Of a stretch of DNA of 64,000 bases, positions 7,753 through 16,800 are shown one piece after another (position 1 is the first letter of the stretch; each line of letters begins with the position of its first letter). The stretch is from an uncultured Carboxylicivirga sp. (GTDB taxonomy: Bacteria; Bacteroidota; Bacteroidia; Bacteroidales; Marinilabiliaceae), in NCBI GenBank assembly GCA_947503525.1, contig CANNEA010000001.1:1321062-1385061 (forward strand). Reading direction: 5' to 3'. The position numbers were made by a program, and so were the translations under genes. Below the pieces are notes generated by a model. That model saw only the letters and a list, made by a program, of their open reading frames with translations. It was not told the origin of the DNA and ran no database searches.

Positions 7753-9996
7753 TTAGCTGTTTGGATAGGGGACCAGACAAGGTAATATGACCTTAAATTC
7801 GGCACCTTCACCGGGTTTTGTTATCACTTCAATACTTCCATTCATTAGTTCAACCAGGCTTTTTGTAATAGATAAACCTAAACCCGTTCCACCATGTTTT
7901 TTTATTGTGGATTCATCAATCTGCCTGAAGCGATCAAATATAATTTTCAAATCACTTTCTGAAATGCCGGGTCCGGTATCTTTAACTGATATTTCCAGAT
8001 TTATATCGTTCAGAACAGTGTAGTTGATTTTGACTGATCCTTCTTCAGTAAATTTTATGGCATTGGAAATTAAATTAAGCAATATTTGATATAACCTTAA
8101 TTGATCCGTATTAATATGGAATGCTTCATTGATATCAATGGGGAGAAGTTTTAATTGTATTGCCTTGTTCTGAGAGTTAATAAGCGTGTTGCCTACAGCA
8201 ACAAGGTCTTTAAGCATCGAATTTAGGTTGCAATTGCTTAGTTTTATTTGTAATTGGCCAGATTCAATTTTACTGATATCAATTATGTCATTGATAAGTG
8301 TTAATAGATTCTCACCACTTTTTTTAACAAAGGACAGATATTCACCACGTTCATATTCATTCATATCGCTCTCAATTAGCAAATCGGTAAACCCAAGAAT
8401 GGCATTCATAGGCGTTCGAATCTCATGCGACATGTTTGCTAAGAAAGAAGATTTTAGTTTGTCACTCTCTTCAGCTTTGTGTTTTGCAAATTTTAATTGA
8501 TTTTCAAAATCCTTCTGTCCATCAATGTTTTGAATAACTCCCGTTATGCGAAGTGGTGTATCGTTATGGCACTCTGTTATCTTGCCATGAATAGAGAACC
8601 ATGAAATTTGTTCATTCTTTTTTAAGAGTCTAATCTCACATTTGAATGCATCGGCCTTTCCTGTTTTGTGAAGGTTATACGCCTCCTTCATTTGCTCTCT
8701 ATCCTGATAGTAAGTTATATCCTGCCAGTTGCCAGCATTAATTTTTAATTCATCACCGTATTGATAGCCCAGTAAAACGGCAAAATGATCATTGAAGTAG
8801 ATAGATCCAGTTGTTAAGTCAACATCCCAAAGTCCTTCTCCTGCACCATCAACCGCTAGTTCGAGTCGTTTTTCGCTTTTAACTAATTCTAGCTCTACTT
8901 TTTTCCGTTTAATCATATCTGATACTAAAAGAATGATAACTATAAGTAAAGAAATGAGGATGACAAATATGAAGATAAGTTCATTTTTAAACTGCGACAC
9001 AAATGTTATTGGGACATTTATGATTTGCACATCATTAAAAGAATGTGGTGTAGAAAGGCCATGTTTTTTTAACATTACATGGTCAAGGGTATATGTTTGA
9101 TCCGGAATGGTTATTAGTGCAGTTGGCTCCCCATTTAGTTTTGATAGTAACAATTGAGCAGAGAGCCTTCCCTGATCACCAGCTTTAAGGATTCTTCCTC
9201 CAACGATATAATCAGGCATCAGAAAATCCCAATTACTATACATGGGGATTTTAATTTTATCAAAAAAGTAATGTTTCTCCTTCATTAATTCATTAGGTAC
9301 TCCATTACGGTTGGTATATATGCTTAACAAATAAATGGCTTTATTTTCAGCAGGGAGATTGTTAAGTTCTGATTTAAATTTGTAGGGATCGCCTGTGTCT
9401 AATTCTTTGTATTTTATGTTTTTATGATATTTTTCCATGGCATCTTCAAATTGGCGCATGAAAATTTTACCGGATAGGGTTTGATCAGTAACTACAATTA
9501 TCTCATCCAGCTGAGGTTGTAATTCACTTATAAGATCTAATGTCGCCTTAATGTCAATGTTTTCTGCAACAACAGAATGTTTTGTGCTATCGACAAGGTG
9601 CATGTATTCGTCAATATTATTAACACCGCAAAACACCGCAGGGATATCTCCCCAAATGGATTTTCCGTGTTCAATAAAAAAGTCAAAAGCCTTATTATCT
9701 GCACAAATAATTCCATCAATTTGATGATTGTTATACTTAAGTTGCAAGGTTTGTTTTAAGGCAATAAAATAGTCTTCATTCGAGAAATGCTTGCTATCCA
9801 TATAATCATAGAACAAGCGAGTAGTTTCCTTTTGAGCATAAAAGTTGGTTATTGCTTGATTGAGATCAGAGGCCCATTTGTAGTCTGAGTGATAGGAGTT
9901 GAGTACAACAATTTCTTTAAGGTCGTTGGCATTTGATGGTACAGAATAAAGGAATAGAATCAGAAGGGTCCAATAATTCCAAGGTCTTTTTGCCAT
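7753..9996 (-). CDS. Sensor histidine kinase with a periplasmic ABC-substrate-binding-like sensor and PAS domain
   Basis: 747 residues. Domains in order: signal peptide 1-23; a periplasmic domain 28-330 resembling ABC-transporter substrate-binding proteins (PF04392-like; EIVVLNSYHSDYKWASDLN); one transmembrane helix about 340-361; PAS about 378-495; HisKA about 512-580 with phospho-acceptor His524 in SHEIRTPMNAILGF; HATPase_c about 625-740 with N box around Asn645, DTGPG at 673-677 and GGTGLGLS at 702-709. It should autophosphorylate in response to a ligand bound outside the membrane. There is no receiver domain and no response-regulator gene nearby, so its partner is elsewhere. The ligand is unknown. 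Confidence 0.93.
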   Translation of the reverse strand: MAKRPWNYWTLLILFLYSVPSNANDLKEIVVLNSYHSDYKWASDLNQAITNFYAQKETTRLFYDYMDSKHFSNEDYFIALKQTLQLKYNNHQIDGIICADNKAFDFFIEHGKSIWGDIPAVFCGVNNIDEYMHLVDSTKHSVVAENIDIKATLDLISELQPQLDEIIVVTDQTLSGKIFMRQFEDAMEKYHKNIKYKELDTGDPYKFKSELNNLPAENKAIYLLSIYTNRNGVPNELMKEKHYFFDKIKIPMYSNWDFLMPDYIVGGRILKAGDQGRLSAQLLLSKLNGEPTALITIPDQTYTLDHVMLKKHGLSTPHSFNDVQIINVPITFVSQFKNELIFIFVILISLLIVIILLVSDMIKRKKVELELVKSEKRLELAVDGAGEGLWDVDLTTGSIYFNDHFAVLLGYQYGDELKINAGNWQDITYYQDREQMKEAYNLHKTGKADAFKCEIRLLKKNEQISWFSIHGKITECHNDTPLRITGVIQNIDGQKDFENQLKFAKHKAEESDKLKSSFLANMSHEIRTPMNAILGFTDLLIESDMNEYERGEYLSFVKKSGENLLTLINDIIDISKIESGQLQIKLSNCNLNSMLKDLVAVGNTLINSQNKAIQLKLLPIDINEAFHINTDQLRLYQILLNLISNAIKFTEEGSVKINYTVLNDINLEISVKDTGPGISESDLKIIFDRFRQIDESTIKKHGGTGLGLSITKSLVELMNGSIEVITKPGEGAEFKVILPCLVPYPNS

Positions 9997-10181
9997 TTCG
10001 CTAATAATATAACTAAATTGTAGTTTCAGTTTGATTATTTTGGGTTTAAGTAATAGATAAATATAGTAAAAGTATTAGTAATTAGAAATGTAAACTCGAA
10101 TTGAGAATTATTCAAAATAACTTTATAAAAATTGTGCAGGAAATAAATGGCTTAAACGTCTTATACTGTAGAATAAGATAA

Positions 10182-10757
10182 ATGATTGACGAACGCTTAT
10201 TAATAAAAAGGATAAAGGCCGGTGATAAAAGTGCCTATCGATTGTTGTTGGAAAACCAGCATAAGCGAGTTATTCATATATGCCTTTCTTTTGTGCAACA
10301 ATCTGAAGATGCCGAAGATATTGCACAAGAAGTTTTTATAGAGGTGTTTAGATCCATTGAATCCTATCGAGCTGATGCTAGTCTTTCTACCTGGTTGTAT
10401 CGATTGGCTGTGAATAAATCTTTAGATTTTATCAGGCAAAAGAAACGAAAGAAAAGAGGATATGGTTTACAAACATCATTTGATGATAAAGACATTAATG
10501 TGGAAAATCAAATGACGCAATTATCGATTAGTGATGCTTTAGAAGAAAAAGACAGAGTTAAAATATTACATTCGGCAATGGCTTTACTTCCTGAACGTCA
10601 AAGAGTGGCGCTAACATTGTCTAAGTTAGATGAGCTAAGTCAAAAAGAAGTGGCTAAGATACTAGAGGTCTCGGAAGGATCAGTTGAGTCGCTATTAGTT
10701 AGAGCCCGGAAGAAATTGAAAGAAATCTTAATGCCTCATAAAGAACAAATTTTATAA
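10182..10757 (+). CDS. RNA polymerase ECF-type sigma-70 factor (first gene of the Spy-like cassette)
   Basis: 191 residues. Region 2 lies at about residues 20-90 (SEDAEDIAQEVFIEVFRSIE; LSTWLYRLAVNKSLDFIRQK) and region 4 at about 125-185 (LPERQRVALTLSKLDELSQ; KEVAKILEVSEGSVESLLVR). It is followed within 50 bp by a short single-pass membrane protein and two exported Spy/CpxP-like proteins on the same strand. That arrangement resembles envelope-stress or metal-responsive sigma cassettes such as CnrYXH, where a membrane anti-sigma factor and a periplasmic sensor control the sigma factor. The inducing signal and regulon are inference. Confidence 0.93.
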   Translation: MIDERLLIKRIKAGDKSAYRLLLENQHKRVIHICLSFVQQSEDAEDIAQEVFIEVFRSIESYRADASLSTWLYRLAVNKSLDFIRQKKRKKRGYGLQTSFDDKDINVENQMTQLSISDALEEKDRVKILHSAMALLPERQRVALTLSKLDELSQKEVAKILEVSEGSVESLLVRARKKLKEILMPHKEQIL

Positions 10758-10807
10758 GAGGTGAAGGAAATTTTAAAGAATATCGTCTATATAATTGGAG
10801 CATAGAT

Positions 10808-11152
10808 ATGAACAACGAAAAGCAACATATAAAAGAATTAGAAAAGATCATAAACACTGATCTTATACCCAACGATTATATTGTGTCTTCTGGTTTTGTA
10901 GATTCGGTGATGCAAAAAGTGGATGCTGACCTTCAAAAAAAGCCATTATTAAAAACTTTTATTGCGGTGGCAGCTTCAATTGCAATGATTATGCTTTTGG
11001 GTAATTTGGCAATTGTGATGAGTCAAATAAATACTACTGTTGAGAATCAGGTTCTAGATGAATGGGCATCCGGTTATGATTCATCTGATAAAAGTACCTG
11101 GTCGGAATATTACGATATTGAACTCTTGGCGTCAAGTGAAAAAATAAAATAA
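10808..11152 (+). CDS. Single-pass membrane protein, candidate anti-sigma factor
   Basis: 114 residues. A 46-residue N-terminal cytoplasmic part is followed by one transmembrane helix at about 48-73 (FIAVAASIAMIMLLGNLAIV) and a short acidic exterior tail. This is the size and topology of small anti-sigma factors, and the gene sits directly between an ECF sigma gene and a periplasmic Spy-like gene, only 1 bp from the latter. No zinc-binding HxxxCxxC motif of the ZAS type is present. Anti-sigma function is therefore argued from position and topology, not from a recognised domain. Confidence 0.7.
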   Translation: MNNEKQHIKELEKIINTDLIPNDYIVSSGFVDSVMQKVDADLQKKPLLKTFIAVAASIAMIMLLGNLAIVMSQINTTVENQVLDEWASGYDSSDKSTWSEYYDIELLASSEKIK

Positions 11153-11153
11153 C

Positions 11154-11666
11154 ATGAATAAGAATTGCAAAATATGCTGGACTATATTGGTCATTTTCTT
11201 TGTAGCTAATGTTGCATTGTTATCACTGTGGTGGCTAAAGTCTGAAAAGGAAGGTTCAACAACAGTATACAAAGAGTCGAGTAAAGATAAAGCAAGAACA
11301 AGGCTTCGGGATCATTTCAGAGATGAACTGGAGATGGATGAAAGTCAGTTTGATGGATTTAATCAGATGCGAAATGAGCACATGCAAAAGATTGCCTTAC
11401 ATCAAATGCAGATTGACAGTATAGATAGTTTGTTGAAGAATATAACTTTTTCAAGTGTTGATAATCCAGAACAGATAGCCATATATGCTGATCAAATGGC
11501 TGAACATCATAAGCAGATTGAATTATTGAATTATAGTCACTACAAAAGTCTTAGAAAAAATTGTCGGAATGATATGCAAAGAGAACGAATGGATAATACA
11601 TTCAGACGATTAATAGAGAAGAAACATAAAAGACACCGTCGGGGCAGAGGCTCTCATAAAAATTAG
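11154..11666 (+). CDS. Membrane-anchored Spy/CpxP-like periplasmic protein (heavy-metal-sensor-like)
   Basis: 170 residues. An uncleaved N-terminal anchor covers about 9-28 (WTILVIFFVANVALLSLWWL). The exterior part is strongly helical and charged, with LEMDESQFDGFNQMRNEHMQK, the position taken by the LTxxQ helix in Spy, CpxP and CnrX/ZraP-like proteins, and ends in a basic, His/Arg-rich tail (KKHKRHRRGRGSHKN). It probably binds unfolded proteins or metals in the periplasm and signals to the membrane protein encoded 1 bp upstream. Family assignment is from pattern, not strong identity. Confidence 0.7.
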   Translation: MNKNCKICWTILVIFFVANVALLSLWWLKSEKEGSTTVYKESSKDKARTRLRDHFRDELEMDESQFDGFNQMRNEHMQKIALHQMQIDSIDSLLKNITFSSVDNPEQIAIYADQMAEHHKQIELLNYSHYKSLRKNCRNDMQRERMDNTFRRLIEKKHKRHRRGRGSHKN

Positions 11667-11727
11667 GTATTAAATATTGATTAATAGTATGATAGTTAAA
11701 GGCGCGCTTTAGCTTAATGAAATAGGT

Positions 11728-12627
11728 ATGTCAAATTTTAAACAAAATGTCATGAAAAATAAAGTAATAACAAGTGTAATAGTAATTGTAATGATATTGT
11801 CCGTTGCACAGGCGCAGAGACCAATATCGTATCAAAAAGGTAATAAAGGACAAAGTACTTGGAGAAGCGATTTAAGCCAGGATCAGAAAGACCAATTAAA
11901 GGCAAAACAAACAAGCTATAAGATGGCCATTAAGTCAAATAAGAATCAGCTTAATGAATTGATGGCCAGAAAAAGAACCTTAGAAACAACAGATCCGGTT
12001 GATGCTAAAGCGCTGTACAAATGTTTGGCTTCTATTAATGAACTAAAAAGCGAGATGCAGAAACAAAGCATTCGTCATCAACAAGATGTGAAAAGTGTAT
12101 TGACTGATGAACAGGTATTGGCATTTGAGTCGAAAAAAGGAAATGGATATAAAAAAGGGCAATCATGTGATGGACCTGGTCAATATCAGGGAAACAAAAA
12201 AGGAAACAAAAGAGGCAGAGGTCATCAGTACGGGCAAGGCAGTGGTAAAGGTCAAGGCCAAGGAACAGCAAATGGCAAAAGAGGAGGTAATAAAGGCCAG
12301 AGAAAAAATGGTAGGTTTGAAAAACTTAATCTAACTGAAGATCAAATGGCTTTTATGGAGAAATCCAGATTAGATTTTATGAAGACTCAACAAGGTTTAA
12401 TGAATCAACTTAATGAATTAAGCGCAAAGCTTAAAACTAGTACCACAGGTAAAGCGGTAGATTTAAAAAACATCGACAAGATTATTGATCAGCAAAGTAA
12501 AATTAAGTTACAAATGGCCCAGAAGAAAGCCGATCATATTATTGAAGTACGTGAACAATTAACTGACGAGCAAAAGTTAATGTTGGATACAAAACATTCA
12601 AGAGGCCGCAGAATGGCCATGAGGTAA
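11728..12627 (+). CDS. Exported protein with two Spy/CpxP-like (LTxxQ) helical domains joined by a Gly/Lys/Gln-rich linker
   Basis: 299 residues, or 291 if translation starts at the internal ATG at 11752 (MKNKVITSVIVIVMILSVAQ), which gives a cleaner signal peptide ending AQAQ. Two similar halves flank a low-complexity linker. The first, about 45-135, runs from LSQDQKDQLKAK to VLTDEQVLAFESK; the second, about 200-290, runs from LNLTEDQMAFMEKSR to QLTDEQKLMLDTK. LTxEQ/LTDEQ motifs are typical of Spy/CpxP refolding chaperones. The linker, about 138-197, is rich in Gly, Lys, Gln and Arg. It is the last gene of the sigma-factor cassette and is followed by a terminator. Confidence 0.8.
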   Translation: MSNFKQNVMKNKVITSVIVIVMILSVAQAQRPISYQKGNKGQSTWRSDLSQDQKDQLKAKQTSYKMAIKSNKNQLNELMARKRTLETTDPVDAKALYKCLASINELKSEMQKQSIRHQQDVKSVLTDEQVLAFESKKGNGYKKGQSCDGPGQYQGNKKGNKRGRGHQYGQGSGKGQGQGTANGKRGGNKGQRKNGRFEKLNLTEDQMAFMEKSRLDFMKTQQGLMNQLNELSAKLKTSTTGKAVDLKNIDKIIDQQSKIKLQMAQKKADHIIEVREQLTDEQKLMLDTKHSRGRRMAMR

Positions 12628-12667
12628 CTATACTATTGGTACATATATTTAAAACATAGACAATTTT

Positions 12668-12711
12668 AAGGGCTCTTAATTTGCTACTGGCTTATTAAGG
12701 GCCCTTTTTTT
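12668..12711 (+). terminator. Rho-independent terminator after the Spy-like gene
   Basis: AAGGGCTCTTAAT (12668-12680) pairs with ATTAAGGGCCCTT (12694-12706) with one G-T wobble, followed by a run of T. It separates the sigma-factor cassette from the export operon. Confidence 0.85.
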
Positions 12712-12796
12712 GAGTAAGCATTATGAGAAAAATAAACTTATATCGAAGGAAAAAATACTATCAATCGTCTATATAGAATAAGCTTCATTTTGTTGA

Positions 12797-12812
12797 TGTT
12801 CGTTAACGAACA
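12797..12812. promoter_or_regulatory. Perfect 16-bp palindrome upstream of the export operon, candidate repressor operator
   Basis: TGTTCGTTAACGAACA equals its own reverse complement. A further CGAACA half-site follows at 12827-12832 and GTATCGATAC lies between them. It is about 120-135 bp before the first gene of the RND/ABC export operon. TetR-family repressors of efflux pumps commonly use such sites, but no TetR-type gene is in the window, so the regulator is unknown. Confidence 0.5.
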
Positions 12813-12932
12813 GTGCGTATCGATACCGAACACTCATAGCTTTTTAGTATATTAGACAATGTTTTGTAAAAGAATGAACTAGTCAAATTAGTACAGTCTT
12901 TGATAAACATCGGTAACCTAAATCATTTAGTC

Positions 12933-13823
12933 TTGAAGATAGAAATTAAAGATCTGAGTCAGGTTTATAAAAATGACTTCAGAGCACTTGATAAAGTCAA
13001 CTTAGAAATAAATCCTGGAATGTTTGGTTTACTTGGTCCTAATGGAGCAGGTAAATCTACGCTTATGCGCGTTCTTGTTACCTTACTCAAACCAAGTCAT
13101 GGCGAAGTATATGTTAATGGCGACGCATTGTCTAAGAATAGAGGTGAGATCCGTTCATATCTGGGCTATCTTCCTCAGGATTTTCGTTTTTTCTCAAAGT
13201 TACGGACATGGGAGTTTTTAGATTATGCGGCTTCTTTAGCTGGCATTCACAATAAAAAGAAACGATTAGCTGAAGTTGATGATTTATTAGAGCAAGTGGG
13301 ATTATTCGATGTTCGTAATCGATTTGCCAACAAGTTATCCGGTGGTATGAAGAGGAGACTGGGGATAGCTCAGGCCTTGGTTGGAGATCCTAAAATTGTT
13401 GTGGTTGATGAACCTACAACAGGTCTAGACCCCGAAGAGCGCATTCGATTCAGAAATATTCTATCCAACCTTAGTCAGAAGGAGGTTATTATTATTCTAT
13501 CCACTCATATTGTAGGAGATATTTCTTCTACCTGTAGTCAGATGGCTTTATTAAATGGTGGACAAGTTCATTTTACCGGCTCTCCTGAGCAGTTTGTTAA
13601 GCAATCTAAGGGACATGTGTTTAAAACGAGTGTCACTTTCGATGAAATGAAAACAATTAGTGAGGCCTATCCGGTAATTACATCGGTACCTGATGCTGGA
13701 GGTTATGAGGTAGAGTTTGTGGCGGATAATGTTAATGGATGGAAGGCGTCAGCAATTGATCCGAACCTCGAGCATGCCTACGTTTATTTTATGGAATATT
13801 TAGCCAATACAAAAAAAGCATAA
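12933..13823 (+). CDS. ABC transporter ATP-binding protein (first gene of the export operon)
   Basis: About 296 residues. Start: no ATG precedes the Walker A region, so a TTG is used. TTG at 12933 gives MKIEIKDLSQVYKNDFRALD, which matches the normal start of this family; TTG at 12900 would add 11 residues. Motifs: aromatic A-loop Tyr in SQVYKN, Walker A GPNGAGKST, Q-loop LPQDF, signature LSGGMKRR, Walker B IVVVDEPTTGLDP and H-loop STHIV. It should power the membrane domain of the next gene, whose ATG follows its stop by only 3 bp. Its ATPase closely resembles the one fused to the RND protein at 22885, which shares PTxGLDPxERIRFRN and LSTHI-type sequence, suggesting duplication within the locus. 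Confidence 0.92.
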   Translation: MKIEIKDLSQVYKNDFRALDKVNLEINPGMFGLLGPNGAGKSTLMRVLVTLLKPSHGEVYVNGDALSKNRGEIRSYLGYLPQDFRFFSKLRTWEFLDYAASLAGIHNKKKRLAEVDDLLEQVGLFDVRNRFANKLSGGMKRRLGIAQALVGDPKIVVVDEPTTGLDPEERIRFRNILSNLSQKEVIIILSTHIVGDISSTCSQMALLNGGQVHFTGSPEQFVKQSKGHVFKTSVTFDEMKTISEAYPVITSVPDAGGYEVEFVADNVNGWKASAIDPNLEHAYVYFMEYLANTKKA

Positions 13824-13826
13824 GGG

Positions 13827-16800
13827 ATGATTTCATTATTTAACGTTAGAACAGTTTCCCGTTTCGAATCTAAAACCTTATTACGGAGTTGGTTTTTCAG
13901 AATATTCGCTGGAGTTGGTTTTTTCTTTTTACTCATGTTTAACATGTTTGCGGTTGCTGCAATTGGTGATGGTGCTTGGCCAGGACGTCTGGTGCCTTCA
14001 GCAGTCCCTTATTTTAATATGTGGATGTTGAATATCGCACAGGCCATTATTGCGGTTTTTCTTTCTGCTGATTTTTTAGGACGTGACAAAAAGCTGGATA
14101 CCACGGAAGCTTTTTATGTGAGAAGTATGTCCAATATGGATTATGTTATTGGCAAGACCATTGGTATCATGAAGGTATTTTTGGTGCTTAATGTAATCGT
14201 TCTTTTCCTGGGTATTTTATTCACCTTAATTGGTAATGAAGTGCCCGTTAATTGGACTTCCTTTTTGATTTATCCATTATTGATTTCATTACCTACACTG
14301 GTGTTTGTATTGGGTTTATCCTTTTTTGTGATGACCCTTATTCGTAATCAGGCAATAACCTTTGTGTTAATGTTGGGTTTCATTGCATTATCCTTATTTT
14401 ATATACGTAATAAATGGTTTGGTATATTTGACTTCCTGGGATTCTTTACACCATTTATGCGTTCGGATTTTACAGGTTTTGGTAATGAATCGGATCTGCT
14501 ATTTATTCGATTAGGAATTTTATTGTTGGGTGTCGTATTTATTTTGGCAACGGTTTGGCGATTACCACGTCTTGAACAACAGAAGTATTCGAAGGTAACG
14601 CTGGTCGTTAGTATGTCAATAATGTTTAGTGCGGGAATTGGATTATTACTATTAAAGGCAAACAGAGATTATGGTAATACACAATTAAGAGTTGAGATCA
14701 ACACTTTAAACGAAGGATTAAAAGATTCTCCGTACAAAATTAAGGCATACGATGTAGATCTAAAACATAGTGAAAAATCTATAGCTTGTATAGCAACACT
14801 AAATTTAGAATTGGAAGATAAGAAGAATGAATTAGTATTGGCTTTGAATCCGGGATTGAAAGTATCTAAGATAAGCAGTGGAACAAATCAACTTCAGTTT
14901 GAAAGGAAAGGGCATCTTATAATTGTTAAAACGAGTTTGGTTCAATCGCAATCGTTTGATTTAAAAATAGAATACGATGGGCAGATTAATGATATGGCCA
15001 TGTATCCCGAAGTTGATGAAGAGGCTTTATTGTCTTTGAACAGATTAGACCCCATATTGGCTAATAAGCAATTTAGTTTTATTAATCCAAACTATGTATT
15101 GCTTACAAGGGAGGCCAATTGGTATCCGGTGGTTGCAAGTAAATTGTATTGGACACGTTATCCATTTACTGAAATGAACTTAAATGTTTCTACTAAAAAT
15201 GGATTGACTGTTATTTCACAAGGCAATGTGGTAGAGTCTGATAATGGTGTATGGCAGTTCTCACCTGAACAAAAATTGAATGCATATAGCCTGGTTATTG
15301 GTCAATACGATCATCTTCGCACAACTGTTGATAGTATTGAGTTTAATCTTTACCATCATAAAAAGCATGATTTTTTCAAACCTTATTTCACCGAATTGTC
15401 GGATACTGCTTCACATATAATCAAAGGGATTAAGGATGATTTTGAACGAAAGCTTGGTGTAAAATATCCGTTCAAACGATTTTCTGTTATAGAATCACCA
15501 ATTAATATGTATAGCTATCTTCGAAACTGGTCATTAGCAACTGAAAGTGTTATGCCGGAAATGGTGCTTTTCCCAGAAAGCGGTGGAGGTACTTGGCAAA
15601 ATGATTTATCACGAAAAAAAGAAAGAATTGAAGATCGCAGTAAAGACAATAACGAAGATAAATCTGAAAAGGAAGTCCAAGTTGAAGTTCTAAAAAGTTA
15701 CATTGGTGATAATTTTATTAAGCCGCAACGTTTCTTCTTTGGTCGTCGCCAGGATGGTGAGCGAAGTGTTGAAAATTGGGGGCGTTATCAGGTTTTTCCA
15801 AACTATTTTACTTATTCAAATTCAGTTGAAGAAGATGGTTATCCACTACTCACAATTGCCATGGAAAATTATCTTCATAAGCGATTAAGTGAAACTCAGC
15901 GGCGTGGCTTAGGTGGCTTATCGCCTAATGATGAGGTGATTCTTAAATTGAGAGAGAAAAGTTTAGCTGATCTTATAAAGGATGAAGATGTGAATACTCT
16001 GGGAAATGTATTTGCCTCAAAGGGAAGTCAGTTATTATCCAACCTTAAAGTTAATAATGAAGAAGGAAGCTTTGATACCGATTTGGATGAAATGATAAGC
16101 GAATCTCGATTTAAAAATGTCAGTTTGTCTGAATTTTCAATTACCATGGATGAGCTGGCTCAAACCGATTTTAGTAACTTATATGGCTCATGGTTAAATG
16201 ATCAGGATATTCCTGCATTTTTGTTTGGATCAATCAATGTATGGGAAGTTAAAGAAGGCAATCGGATTCGTTATTTTATGAAGGTGCCGGTTAGCAATCA
16301 TGGTGAGGTAGATGGTATTTTAAGTTTTACCATTCGCGAAGGACAAAGAAGAGGTGGAGGTCGAGGAGGTCGTTTTCGATCACGATTTGGAATGGATGGA
16401 GATGATGATTCAAATAATCAAAGTTTCGTCATTAAAAAAGGAGAGACAAGCGATATTGGATTTATGTTGGATGATCTTCCTCGAGAGGTACAGGTAGAAA
16501 CTTATCTGGCTAAGAATATTCCATCTAGTCAGCGTTTAGAAACCAATGATGTCATTACGGATCAGAAAAAAATAAAATATTTTGAAGGTAAAAGTCCTTC
16601 AAATACACGACTTAAGCATAGTGAAGATTTTGAGATAATTGTAGATAACGAAGATGAAAGCTGCACTTTGGTTAATACAGGTGAGAGTAGAACAATTAAG
16701 GATTGGTGGGCCAGCAAGCAAAATCAGGATGAGGAAAGTGATACCTATGGCATGATTCGTTTCTGGAATCCACCAGTAAAGTGGAAGCCTGTTGCTGGTC

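Larger units (their letters stand above)
12628..12932. other. 305-bp intergenic region before the export operon
   Basis: It holds the terminator of the Spy-like cassette (12668-12711) and a perfect 16-bp palindrome (12797-12812) followed by a 10-bp palindrome GTATCGATAC (12817-12826). No reading frame or RNA gene was seen. No clean TAnnTTTG / TTG promoter pair could be placed, although a promoter for the 15-kb operon must lie here. Confidence 0.55.

Noticed and set aside
7689..7811. N-terminal extension of rsmE
   Set aside because: It overlaps the 3' end of the kinase gene and adds 41 residues unrelated to RsmE; MELFYDPDF is the usual start.
12107..12334. Alternative frame within the Gly/Lys-rich linker of the double Spy-like gene
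   Set aside because: Low-complexity sequence keeps other frames open; no start context or homology.
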